Shown in pieces: positions 53,706-63,747 of a stretch of DNA of 64,000 nt (positions are counted from its first letter, which is position 1; each line of letters starts with the position of its first letter). Position numbers and translations under genes: made by a program. The stretch covers positions 27,870,951 to 27,934,950 of the forward strand of contig CM020620.1 of NCBI GenBank assembly GCA_009829735.1, written 5' to 3'. This DNA comes from Pyropia yezoensis (taxonomy: Eukaryota > Rhodophyta > Bangiophyceae > Bangiales > Bangiaceae). Under the pieces are notes generated by a model. That model was given only the letters and a program-made list of their open reading frames with translations, was not told the origin of the DNA and searched no databases.

Positions 53706-55476
53706 GGGGAGGGGCCGGCTGCGGGGGGCAGGTGTGTCCAACGGCGGGTCAAGGGCGCGTGGGGAGCCCGCAGACGGGCGGGTGGGCGGCGGCGGCAACG
53801 GCGCCGACGCGGCGGCCGTCCCGCCGTGTGCCCCCGCCGCCCGCCGCAGCGCCGTCGCGTCAGGGCGGCAGCCGACCACCCGGGGCGGCGAGTGGAGGAG
53901 GGTGTCTGCCGAGGGGGGCGGCGGCGGCCACCATAGCAGCCGCCACCCCACACGGGCGGGTGCTGGGAGAGCGCCGCACCCCCCCCCCCACCCTCCCACC
54001 CCCCCCCCCCGGCCCCCCCCCCGCCTGTCACCGCTCAACGCCGCCGCCAGGGAGGGGGGGAATGAAAGTGGGGCAGCCGCGGCGCGGCACTGGCGGCGGC
54101 GGCGGCGGCGGCAGCAGCGGCAGGGTATGGGAGACGGAATGGGGAGAGGGCAGGTGGGGAAAGAAAAGGGAGGGGGGGGGGGGGAGGTGGAGGGAGGGCG
54201 GCAGCCAACAGGACGGCGGCCAAGCGTGCGATACGGCCGCCGGTTGATGAGCTCCCTCTCTTGAGGCGCGGGAGGTGGGGGGGGGGGGGGGGGGACGCAC
54301 TGCCCGCGGGCGGCAGCGCCGCGGGGGCCGCCGCGTGGCGTGGCGGCCGCGCGGCTTGCGGCTCCTCCTCTCTTTTTTTTTTTTTTGTGGGGGGGGGGCG
54401 GGCCTTGCAGCTCCAGCACCGCGTCTGGGGGGGCGGGGGGACGGCGGAGGATCCGCCGTGACGCTCCCCCCCCCCCCCCCCACCCCCGCCCCCCGCTGCA
54501 GCGCGCGGTTGCCTCGGCGGCCGGCTCGTCCCGGTTGCTGCCGGTGGGACTGCACACCGGGGGGGGGGGGGGGGGGGGGTGGGTGAACGGGCGTTGACGG
54601 GAGGGGGACGGCGCCATGTAGCACTACTACCTGACCTGACAGCGCCGTCTTTGGAGAGACTGGCCGCCTTTGGCCTTGGCGCATTTGGCCCGGCGGGACG
54701 GTGGGAAAGAGGGGGGGGGGGCTGAGGGGGCGGGGGTCGGGGGGGGGGGGGGGGGGGGGGGGCACAGGCGACGGCAGACGGAGGGGGCAAGCGGGCGCCC
54801 GCGGCCCCCTGCGGCCGACGGTGGGGCGGCGGCGGTAGGCCGCGTGGGGGCGCCGTCGCCCGCTGGGTGGCTGGCGGCTGCGTGCCGCGCGCGTGGGGGG
54901 GGGGGGGGGGGGGGCGGAGGTGGGCGAGGACGGCGATGGCGCGGGGGCCCTCCCTCTGCTGGGCCGACAGGCGGGGCCGCCGCCGCCGCCGCACGCGGGC
55001 GGCGAGGAGCCCTGACACCCCCCCGCCCATTGGCACAGGCCGCCGACCATAGCCGGCTAGCCGCCGCCCGTACATGTACACGGGCCGTCGTCGGTGGGGG
55101 CCCCGCGGGGGCAGCGACGGGGGGGGGCCAGCAGCGGGGAAAAAGCACACGTCAAGAGGGGGAAAGAGACAGATGCGGCCACGGGTGGGGATCTACCTGC
55201 CGTGACAGCGGCGACCCGAGCCAAAGGATGAAAAGGCGGCGACCGGCGCGGGCGCGCAGGGTGGGTGGTCCCACCGCCGCCGCTCGGCCCTCCCTCTTGC
55301 CCCCCCTCTCGCGCCCTCTTCTTGCCCCCTCACGTCCCTCCCTCTTGAACCCCGCCCGACCCGTCCATACGCGGTGGCCGCTTCTACAGCAATGGAGCCC
55401 GTCCCTCTTGCCATGCCCTCCTCCCCACCCAGCCGCCCAGATATAGGTCGCCCATCCCCCACGCTGCCGCCTCCGT
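53619..55476. other. GC-rich stretch dominated by G and C runs
   Basis: G31 at 53674-53704, G runs at 54277-54293, 54560-54579, 54739-54761 and 54895-54914, and a T run at 54377-54386. Open frames are Pro/Gly/Arg only. It may contain 5' sequence of the coiled-coil gene and the 3' flank of the Hog gene; no gene is called. Confidence 0.4.
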
Positions 55477-57378
55477 CTACGTCCACCACCCCCGCGTAGA
55501 CGCGGCCGCCATGCCCGCCGCCGCCGCCGCCGCCGCCCCCGCCGCCGCCGCCACCGCAACGGACACCAGCAGCGGGGGTACCCCCCCCTCGAGCACCCCC
55601 GTCGACAGGCCCGTCCAGACGTAGAGGGCGCGGACGGGGGCGAGCAGCGCCGCCGCCACCGCCGGTGGCAGGTCGGCCGTGAAGGTGCTCACCCGGTAGC
55701 CGTCCACGACCAGGTCCCCGTGGAGGGTCATTGGGTTGTACAACCCCGACCGCCGCACGCGGGTCACGCGGGTCACCACCGCCGCCGCCGCCGTCACTGC
55801 CCCCGCCGCAACGGGCGGCGACGGCGAGCCCACGCCACCCGCGGCCGCCCCATTGGCCAGCCCCCCCCCCACCGACGAGGCGGGGGGGGCCAGCGGCTCG
55901 GCCGGCTGCAGGCGGTCGCCCGGCACCACCCGCGCGGCCGGCAGCCGCCGCCCGTCCGCGAGGTACAGCAGGTGGCCCGGCGACAGCGTCAGTGTTGGCC
56001 GCGTCGCGTCCGACGTGGCGAGCTCCAAAAAGTCGTACGTGCTGCCCACCAGGCGGTGGGCAAAGACGTAGACGCGGGAAAAGGTGGCGCCGGCGGCGCC
56101 GTCGCCGCCCGTCGCTGACGCGCTAACCTGTAGTGAGTCCCCTATTGCTACGTCGGCCATGACCGCCGTCGACCCGTCGGCGCGGGTGACCGTCGCGGTG
56201 GAAGGGAAGCACGAGCGGTAGCCGAGGTTGGGCTCCGCTGCTGGCGCCACAGCAGGCGGCGGCGTCGGCACGTACGTGTCCGCGTCGGTGCGTGACCACA
56301 CGCAGATGCGTTGACCCTCTGCGTTAACGCCAAATACGGCCGTCGCGTTGGCCTCGAGCTCCAGCCCAATGCTGGGGATGGACAGGCTATCGTCGGAGAG
56401 CATGCGGAGCCAAAAGAAGACCGACCCGATGGCCATCCTCGGCAGCCCACACACCCGTGGGTCGTCGCGCTCCACGCCCACCCACAGGTCCACATATGTA
56501 AAGTGGTCGAGGATCACCATCGCGTTTTGCAGCGGGCTCAACAGCGCCCACATATCCTCAACACCCGCCGCAATGGCGGCCGCCTCCGTGGCCACATTGC
56601 GGCGGCGTGTGACGAGCGTGCCGGGGCCGGCAAGGAGCTCTTCGACCTGCGCGTCAGTGAACGGGGGGGACGGCGCGCGCGTCGCCGAACACACCGACCC
56701 ATCCATCCGTATGAGGGAGTGGGGGATGAAGAAGACGCCAGGCCGGTTCGGAACGGGCACGTGCGCCACCGACGTGACCGAGGAGGCGGAGCATGACGAT
56801 TTGTTGGCCGACGCCAAAAAGTGGGGCTTGTGCACCGACTCGAGACTGTACGGGATAACCGACGGCTCGGGCAACGGAGTAGGTGTACCCCCTGGTACGC
56901 CATTTGCCGATAATGTCGACGTGCCAGCACCTCCTGCTACCACCTGCCGCGACGCCGCGCCCCCATCTGCCGCCACGCCCTGCCGGGCGACGGGACGGGG
57001 GGCGCGCGCCGACGGAGCCGTCGGATGCCTCAGGGACGCCGCCCACCGGAATACGAAAGGCAGAGCCGAGGGGGCGGCAGGGGAGAGCCCCTCCCCGGCA
57101 ACCGCTGCCGCGGCCGCCTCACCCGCGTTACCACCAGCCGCGACAGACAGGACGAGGGTGGCAGCCGCTGCGGCCGCAGCCGCCGCCGCCCACACAAGAG
57201 TGCGCCCGGGGTGGAGGCGCCGGGCATGGTCGTGGCAGCGACACGACCACGACCAGCCCTGTGGGCGGGAGGTCCCGCCGCCGCGGCAACGGGGACGGCT
57301 ACCACCACTACCGCAACCGCGACTGCCGCCGTCGAGTGCGCTAGGTGGTCGCCAGCCACCGACTGACCCAGACACCAT
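55477..57378 (-). CDS. Hedgehog-type Hint (Hog) domain membrane protein
   Basis: 633 residues from the ATG at 57378 (an upstream ATG at 57552 adds 58). A hydrophobic segment at about 60-85 (LVWAAAAAAAAAATLVLSVA) is a signal anchor. Residues ~160-385 form an unrecognised, presumably extracellular domain (GVFFIPHSLIRMDGSVCSAT, NAMVILDHFTYVDLWVGVE, IGSVFFWLRMLSDDSLSIPS). At Cys390 the Hint module starts: SCFPSTATVTRADGS, VYVFAHRLVGSTYDFLELAT, LTLSPGHLLYLADGRRLPAA and RVVPGDRLQP, then VTRVTRVRRSGLYNPMTLHG and DLVVDGYRVSTFTADLP. Cys390 and SPGH match the nucleophile and the TxxH-type motif (Ser for Thr) of self-cleaving Hedgehog domains. The protein ends in a second hydrophobic tail. Autoproteolysis at Cys390, perhaps with lipid transfer, is the family behaviour; it is not shown here. 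It has no Hedgehog signalling domain. Confidence 0.85.
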   Translation of the reverse strand: MVSGSVGGWRPPSALDGGSRGCGSGGSRPRCRGGGTSRPQGWSWSCRCHDHARRLHPGRTLVWAAAAAAAAAATLVLSVAAGGNAGEAAAAAVAGEGLSPAAPSALPFVFRWAASLRHPTAPSARAPRPVARQGVAADGGAASRQVVAGGAGTSTLSANGVPGGTPTPLPEPSVIPYSLESVHKPHFLASANKSSCSASSVTSVAHVPVPNRPGVFFIPHSLIRMDGSVCSATRAPSPPFTDAQVEELLAGPGTLVTRRRNVATEAAAIAAGVEDMWALLSPLQNAMVILDHFTYVDLWVGVERDDPRVCGLPRMAIGSVFFWLRMLSDDSLSIPSIGLELEANATAVFGVNAEGQRICVWSRTDADTYVPTPPPAVAPAAEPNLGYRSCFPSTATVTRADGSTAVMADVAIGDSLQVSASATGGDGAAGATFSRVYVFAHRLVGSTYDFLELATSDATRPTLTLSPGHLLYLADGRRLPAARVVPGDRLQPAEPLAPPASSVGGGLANGAAAGGVGSPSPPVAAGAVTAAAAVVTRVTRVRRSGLYNPMTLHGDLVVDGYRVSTFTADLPPAVAAALLAPVRALYVWTGLSTGVLEGGVPPLLVSVAVAAAAGAAAAAAAGMAAASTRGWWT

Positions 57379-58312
57379 GCTACCCCGCAAACAGCCAGCA
57401 CGCCGGGTGCCCGTCGACGCGACGGAGGCGCCGACCAACAGGACTCCTGTGCGGTGCCTGCTGTGCAAGACTGGCTGGTGGCTGGCGGCAGGCCGAGCGG
57501 GAGGACGCTGAAGCCTGGGAACCAACACAACCGGTGGGAGCAGCAGGCGCATGAAACTCAGCGGCGCGGTGCGACCAACCCGACCCGCAGTACGGCCGCT
57601 AGGTCAAGCAATGATCACGTCTGACTGCCGCAAGCGCAGAAGCGCTCCGCCAAACGGCCATGGGGCCGCCAAAGCAACGATTGGGTGCACCTGTCCAACA
57701 TCGACGGGGCCCCAAAAGACAACGCCGAGGACGAGGGGATGAGCAGGTATGGAGGCGAGGAATCTTGGAGTGAAGACGGTCAGGCACGGCATTGGGAGGA
57801 GCCCCCCACCAGCCTGCCCGCGCCTCCCACGTTCTCAGTCCGCTCTCCAAAACGCGACCCCGCAGCTCATGAGGCAAGCAAGCGTAGGAGTCATCGCCAA
57901 TGGGCAGCAGCAGACTGAAAAAGCATTGTAGGGCTCGCAATAGCACAGCAGTAGGACTCGCAGGAGCAGCTGCCAGACACAACGGAGCAGGCCATACATG
58001 CCATGAGCGCGCAAGCGCGATCGTGGTGCGTGCAGGCAGGATCCATCAACTTTGAAGAATTACTTTCATCGCCGCCGTATTTCTACAAGCACATTCTAAT
58101 TCTATGTTCTTATTGTATTGATCGTCTGGCCCGACGAGAATACGTTTTCCGTGCTGCTTCGCCCGTCCCGTGCTTGTGCTCTCCGCGCACCCCACTGAGC
58201 AGCGCGTGCCACGCACCGCCCTGGCCCGTGGATGCCGTAGGCGCACTACACGGACCCCGAGCTGCACTCCGTCTGCCGTACGTGGGTCCCCCTGCTTCAT
58301 CTTTCCCTCGCC
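57379..58312. other. Divergent intergenic region between the Hog gene and ispH
   Basis: About 930 bp, AT-richer from 57890 to 58130 (likely promoter of ispH). Short minus and plus frames show no motif. Confidence 0.4.
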
Positions 58313-59749
58313 ATGAACTCCTTCCCTGCCTTTGTCGTCGCAGCTGGCTCCCCCCTGCGTCCCCTCGAAGCGGGTCGCCCAGGCGGCTCCGCCTTCGTTT
58401 CCACCTGCCGCCCCTGCTCCCCTCCCTCCCTGGTGCCTGGGCTGCCCCTGCCATCGACCCGCTCCGATGCCGTCCACAGGTGTTCCTATGTGCGCATGGC
58501 CGCGGAGGAGGAGGACAACTCCAAGCGCGCCCTCCGGCGCGCCATTGTGTCTGGCGACAAGTTTAACCGGAAGGGCTTCAAGGACACGGCGGACCTGGTC
58601 AAGGCGGAAATGACCACCGAGTTCACCTCGGACCTCATTGCCGAGCTCCGCGCCGCCGCCTACACTGTGGTGCGGGGAGGGGTGACGGTCAAGCTGGCCA
58701 AGGCGTACGGCTTTTGTTGGGGGGTGGAGCGCGCTGTCGCTATGGCCTATGAGACCCGCCGGCAGTTTCCCGGTGAGCGCATCTGGATTACGAACGAGAT
58801 CATCCACAACCCAAGCGTGAACACGCGGCTGCGGGAGATGGGTGTCCTGTTTGTACCTCAGGAGGGGATGGTGAAGGACCTTTCGGGCGTGGCCGCTGGG
58901 GATGTGGTGATTCTGCCCGCGTTTGGGGCCACCCTGGAGGAGATGCAGTTCCTTACCGAGACGGGGTGCCAGATTGTGGACACTACCTGCCCGTGGGTGT
59001 CCAAGGTGTGGGGCACGCTTGACAAGCACAAGCGCGTGGCGTGCACATCGGTGATTCACGGCAAGTGGGCCCACGAAGAGACTATCGCGACCGCATCGTT
59101 TGCGGACAAGTACTTGGTGGTTGCCAACATGGCCGAGGCGCAGTACGTGGCCGACTACATCCTCGGCGGCGGTGACCGGGACGAGTTCCTAGCCAAGTTT
59201 TCCAACGCCATGAGTGCGGGCTTTGATCCCGACACGGACCTCAGCGCGGTAGGGGTGGCCAACCAGACGACCATGCTCAAGTCAGAGACCGCTGCGATTG
59301 GCAAGCTCTTTGAGAAGACGATGCTGGTGCGGTACGGCCCGTCGGACTTGACCACGCGCTTTGTTGCTTATGACACCATCTGCGACGCGACGCAGGAGCG
59401 TCAAGACGCGATGATTGAGCTTCTTGACGCGGGTGACGTGGACTTGGTCGTCGTCATTGGGGGCTTCAACTCGTCCAACACCAGCCACCTGCAGGAGATG
59501 GCGGAACACGCGGGCGTGACCTCCTACTGGGTGGATAGCGCCGAGTGCGTGGCGCCTGAGAACCGAATCCGCTATCGTTCCTCAGACGGACAGGAGCATG
59601 TCGTCGACGGCTTCCTCCCAACGGGACCTGTGACCATCGGCGTGACCTCTGGGGCGTCGACACCCGATAAGGTGGTGGAAGACGTTCTTGAGCGCCTGTT
59701 CATGATCCACAAGCTGTCGGCTGGTGTCCCAGTAGAGGCGCGTGCGTGA
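58313..59749 (+). CDS. ispH: 4-hydroxy-3-methylbut-2-enyl diphosphate reductase (plastid-targeted)
   Basis: 478 residues from the ATG at 58313 (GCCATGAAC). It is the last enzyme of the plastid MEP pathway, converting HMBPP to IPP and DMAPP with electrons from ferredoxin. Residues 1-60 are a Ser/Pro/Arg/Val-rich transit peptide. The mature enzyme is the long cyanobacterial/plant type. The three cysteines that hold the 4Fe-4S cluster are Cys135 ([10 protein letters not shown]), Cys226 ([10 protein letters not shown]) and Cys357 ([14 protein letters not shown]). Substrate contacts include [34 protein letters not shown] and TSGASTPD. No intron and no break. Its long, normal-composition frame is the cleanest host gene in the window. 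Plastid location is inferred. Confidence 0.97.
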   Translation: MNSFPAFVVAAGSPLRPLEAGRPGGSAFVSTCRPCSPPSLVPGLPLPSTRSDAVHRCSYVRMAAEEEDNSKRALRRAIVSGDKFNRKGFKDTADLVKAEMTTEFTSDLIAELRAAAYTVVRGGVTVKLAKAYGFCWGVERAVAMAYETRRQFPGERIWITNEIIHNPSVNTRLREMGVLFVPQEGMVKDLSGVAAGDVVILPAFGATLEEMQFLTETGCQIVDTTCPWVSKVWGTLDKHKRVACTSVIHGKWAHEETIATASFADKYLVVANMAEAQYVADYILGGGDRDEFLAKFSNAMSAGFDPDTDLSAVGVANQTTMLKSETAAIGKLFEKTMLVRYGPSDLTTRFVAYDTICDATQERQDAMIELLDAGDVDLVVVIGGFNSSNTSHLQEMAEHAGVTSYWVDSAECVAPENRIRYRSSDGQEHVVDGFLPTGPVTIGVTSGASTPDKVVEDVLERLFMIHKLSAGVPVEARA

Positions 59750-60025
59750 GATGTGTCTTGGTTTTTGTGTTTCTCCGTTGTTTTTCCTTGTGTCTGCGGG
59801 CTGGGGCGCTTCCCGTGTGTTATTTTGTACCTACACCTGTTCTTGTCGTGTTCGGGTGGAACGCGTCCCCGCTTGCCGCGTCGGTTTTTTGTCGCGCTGT
59901 TGGCGACCCCCGGCGGAAGGGTTGTCTGTTCACATGAAGGGGTTTTCTGTCCACGTGCCCAACGTCTGTGACGCAGCGCCTCTTCACAGCCTACCTCTTT
60001 ACCCCGACGGGGACGCAGCACACTC
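59750..60025. other. 3' flank of ispH, convergent with the Rpp38-like gene
   Basis: T/G-rich, non-coding; presumably holds both 3' UTRs. Confidence 0.45.
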
Positions 60026-60608
60026 TCACGCGGGGGCCTCCCCCCCCTCGGGCAGCTGCGCCCGCAGCCCGTCCAGCCACGCGTACGACACCGCAGGCGC
60101 GGCGGCGGTGACGGCATGAACGACCGCTTCGGCTGCCGCGTCGGAGTCCGCCCCCCCTCCGACCTCCCCAGGGGGTGGTAGGACGCGCGCCACCCCCACC
60201 GCCAGCACTCGGGACAGGCCCGTCACGCCCGCCAGGCAAACAACCCCCTCCGCCGCCGCCGCCCCCGCCGTCGCCGCCGCCGGGGCCCCCCCTCCCCCCC
60301 CGCTCCCCCCAACCGCGGCGAGCGGCACCCGCCGGACGTAGCACAGGGCGGGGAGGTGAGCAGCGAGGACGCCCACAAGCGGCGCCCCCCGGTCGATGAC
60401 CGCGGCGGCGAGGGTGCCACCCTCGGCCGCCCGCGTCACCTCGTTGATGCCAAAAAGGAGGCGGGCGGGTTTGGCCCACCCGGGGCGCCTTCGCCGGGTG
60501 GGGGGGGGGGGGAGGGGCGGGCCGAACGGGGGGAGGTCGGCGTCACCACGGCCAGTGTGGGCGGCGCACCCGCCCCTATGAAAGAAGGGGTGTTTGTGGC
60601 GGTGGTAC

Positions 60609-60645
<37 letters not shown>

Positions 60646-61569
60646 CAACGCAGGAGGGTCCACCTCCATGGCAGTCGACACCGCTGAGGGGGTGCCAGCG
60701 CCAGCCGCTTCGACGGTACTCGCTGCCCGCGGCGGGCTTGCCAGCTGCACTGCCACCGTCGCCGCGGCCGCCGCCGCCACCGTTGCCGCCGCCGCGTCGG
60801 GGATGGCAGTTACCGAAGCCCCATCCACATCCATCGCGGCTAGCCCACCGGCATGGGGCGTAGCGGCGTGGTTGACGACTGCCGGGGTGTCTGCCGTAAC
60901 CACATCAGCTGATGCATCCCCGCCCGCCGAACCGGCAAGGGCCACTGGGCCGCCACCTGCGCCACCATCAGCCGCCGCCCCTGCTGCCCTGGCGGGCTCC
61001 CCAGTACAGGCGGCTGGCCCATCGCCACAGGCAGAGCGAGCGGATGGTCCGTCCCCGTTTCCAAACACCTCCGCCCCTTCACCAGCCCCCTCCCCCCCCC
61101 CCTTCGCACCGCCCTCCCGCTTTTCCTGCCCACCGCGGCGGTGGCGACGGCGGCGGCGGCGGCGACCAGCGGGCCCCCCCGGTGTCACCCACCCCCCTCG
61201 CCGGGGGGGCGCCGCCGGCACCGCGGCGGCGAGCGCGGCGACGAGCGCAGCAGCGGCGGCGCCCGTTGCCGGCGGCGGCAGCGGAACGTGGTAGGGGGAG
61301 GCGAGAATGGAGTGGAGGCCCGCCCGGCGCGTGACGGGAGCCGGAGTGGCGGGAGGGGTTGGGGGGGGGGGAGGGGGGGGTGGGGGGGGGGGGGGGGGGG
61401 CTTTCGGGGCGTCAGAGGGGAGGGGGTGGGGGGGGGCATCGCAGCGGCTGCTGCACGACGGCGGAGCGCAGGGGGGGCGGGGGGGGGAGGACGACGGTGG
61501 GCGGCTGGTGGCGCGCCATGAAAGCAGTGGTGGGTGGCGGGGTAGAGTACAGTTCTGTCCTTCAAACAT
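60026..61569 (-). CDS. L7Ae-fold protein resembling RNase P/MRP subunit Rpp38 (POP3), frame changed at a G13 run
   Basis: The C-terminal block (about 60495-60026) reads RRRRPGWAKPARLLFGINEV, then TRAAEGGTLAAAVIDRGAP and LVGVLAAHLPALCYVRRVPL, a Gly/Ala insert, and GVVCLAGVTGLSRVLAVGVA. This is the L7Ae/L30e kink-turn-binding fold; the GINEVTRA start and the following pattern fit Rpp38 best, a protein part of the RNA enzyme that trims tRNA and rRNA precursors. NHP2-like snoRNP proteins are the alternative. Upstream the frame must change at 60500-60512 (13 G on the plus strand) into a long Ala/Gly/Pro-rich frame (TSPRSARPSPPP, AGLHSILASPYHVPLPPP, RRRRRRRHRRGG). That frame is open to ATGs at 61569 and 61608; the true start is unsure. 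A second G run at 61383-61400 could hide another shift. Confidence 0.65.
60500..60512. repeat. G13 homopolymer at the Rpp38-like frame change
   Basis: The reading frames of the Ala/Pro-rich N-terminal region and the L7Ae domain meet here, one step out of register. Confidence 0.75.
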
Positions 61570-61878
61570 GGTAAGCGGTCGACAGTGGGCATTTGCAATG
61601 GCTCTCAAAGCATTGGGATTTAGGGGGGTCTTTGTAGGGGCTTTGGCCCCTCCGCCAAAGCCTCCCTTGAAGTGCCCCAGTTTTTCAAAGTCGGGTGCCT
61701 CCGGTCACGATTTAGTTCCGACCATTTGAGGGAATCGCTCTGGCTGCCCAGTGGGCTTGGGGAAGTGGAACAGCCGAGAGGCCGTACAATTCGGCGCGCC
61801 TGCGCTTGTCAGCATCTGCTGCGGAGCCCCCGGCGGCCCGCGTACGCTTAAATTTTTACTCCGGCGACGGCACGGTAT
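61570..61878. other. 5' flank of the Rpp38-like gene
   Basis: Moderate GC, no motif. It ends at the MITE. Confidence 0.35.
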
Positions 61879-61996
61879 TGTGCGTCCCATAAAAAGCGGA
61901 CTTGCACAGGTCGTGCAGTGTGGGTTTGATTGGTCCAGTGGCCGATGTTTGACATGATCACGACACGTGCACGTCCACACTTTTTACGGGACGCAC
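61879..61996. mobile_element. Short MITE, copy 2
   Basis: 118 bp with inverted ends (TGTGCGTCCCATAAAAA on the left; TTTTTACGGGACGCAC on the right), flanked by TAT on both sides. The interior is nearly identical to copy 1 at 28004-28119 (GGGTTTGATTGGTCCAGTGG, then CATGATCACGACACG). Intact, and so useful as the reference for the site disrupted in copy 1. Confidence 0.85.
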
Positions 61997-63747
61997 TATA
62001 GGGGGGCTGAGCGGAGGCGTCTGCCCTTCCGCCTCCCTTGCCCGGCAGCGCCCGCCCACCACTTGAGGTCTCCGAGGGCGTTCGCTTCGCAGCGGGAGGG
62101 TGGGCCACCTCGCAACCCAGCCCGCAAGCGAGGGCTGTTGAGGAGGGCGAGGGTCACAGAGTCAGACGGGGCTCTGCCTCCCGCGACCACCTGCCTCTTT
62201 TCTCGCCTCCCCAAGACCACCGCGATGCGGTGCTGGCACTCTCGTCGCCACCATTGCCGTCACCCTCAGCGCGCCGCTGTGCTCGACCGTAGCCTATTGG
62301 CGGCTCTCGTCCGGCCGCCCCACTTGTTTATGGCCGCGTCCGCATCTTCCTCCCCGTCGCTACCTTTGCAGTGATGCTGGGAAGCGCCCATGTCCCCCCC
62401 CCCCTCGCAGCCGCCGCCGCCTCCCCGATGGGTTGTGGCCACTGCCGTCGTGGCCTCGGCAGGCGAGGCGACCATCGCTGCACGGAGCAGCATCTTGCGT
62501 GCCGTGGCAAGGCGGTCACTTGGCGGAGGTCCTGCCACGACGGTACGGAAGGGGGGGGGGGAGGGGGGTGAGTGACAGGGTTGAGGGGCTGCTGGCGTCG
62601 CCAGCCGCGCTGGCTTCGACCAATGTTACGCGAACTGTGGAGGTGGGGGAAGGGGATTGTTGGGGCGCCCGCCGGACGTCACTTCTGTCACGGTGGACCT
62701 TGGCGGACTGCCTCGTCCCGTCGGGGTTGCTGGAGATGGTAAGCACGGGCCGTCTACGCGGCAGATGTTGGCGACGGTGCGCTGTGCAACTGGTGCCGTC
62801 GTTGTTATGCACTCTTTGTCGTCACTGCAGGCGGGGGGGCAGGGGCGGGTGTGTCAGGGGTAGGAGTCGGGCGGGCGGGAGTCGGGGCGGCTGTAGTCAT
62901 GGGGTCGGCGAGGAGTGGGGCGGGAGCGGGGGGGTTGGAGCGGAGGAGGGGCGGGGGTGTGGCGGGCGGGGGAAGACCAGGAAGTAGCATCAAAGGCCAC
63001 TGGTACAGACAGTAGGAAGGTATTGCGGCCGGCTGTGACATATGTACACGTTGAAGCAGGCTTTCCTCCCGATTCGAAGCCATCCGAAGAGGACTTTGGT
63101 GAGTTTCTAAAAGACGAAGTAATACAGTATTGTTCAGCTGGGGGGGGCGGGGGTGATGATGCCGTAACGTTGTTTTACAATGCATGGCTAACAATCCTAT
63201 GACGGAGGGATTCACAATACAGACGCGGGTGTCCAGCACAAAGCAAAGGGACAACCGCCACAAAGGGACCCCGAGGTAGACCAGGGCGCACACCCACCCG
63301 GATGCGGCGACGAACACGCCGGGGAGGATAGGTGAGTGCGAGACTAGGGACGCTACCTCTCTCGGACCGCGGGGCAGGGGCGGGCCGCCGGGGCGCGGAT
63401 ATAGCGGGCGAGGCACGCACAGTGGCGGGAAGAGGGGTCGGCGCCAGCTCGTGGGCGCCGGGCGTAACTACCCAACGCGGCCGCTGTGCTGCCGAGACGG
63501 CTCGCGGCGGCGAAACGGCTCGCCGTGCCAGACGGAGCCCCCTCCCCCCCCCCGCCGTCAAGAGGCGGCATCTGCGCTGCGTCCCGCTCTCGCGCCAGCG
63601 TAGACCTGTCGGCTCCACAACCGGCGGCCCGGGCACGGACCAAATGCCGGCCCAATCGCCAGAAAACGACAGGTGTACCCAGCTGGGGGGGGGGGGGGTG
63701 ATGATGCCACTTGAGATGGGAGATGACCGACCTCTGCCGCTGTCGAG
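61997..63747. other. Stretch without a recognised gene
   Basis: Overlapping frames below 205 codons. A plus frame near 62960-63202 has one non-biased patch (LRPAVTYVHVEAGFPPDSKP, DEVIQYC), possibly a remnant of something. 63200-63747 may belong to the retroelement at the right edge. Confidence 0.35.
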
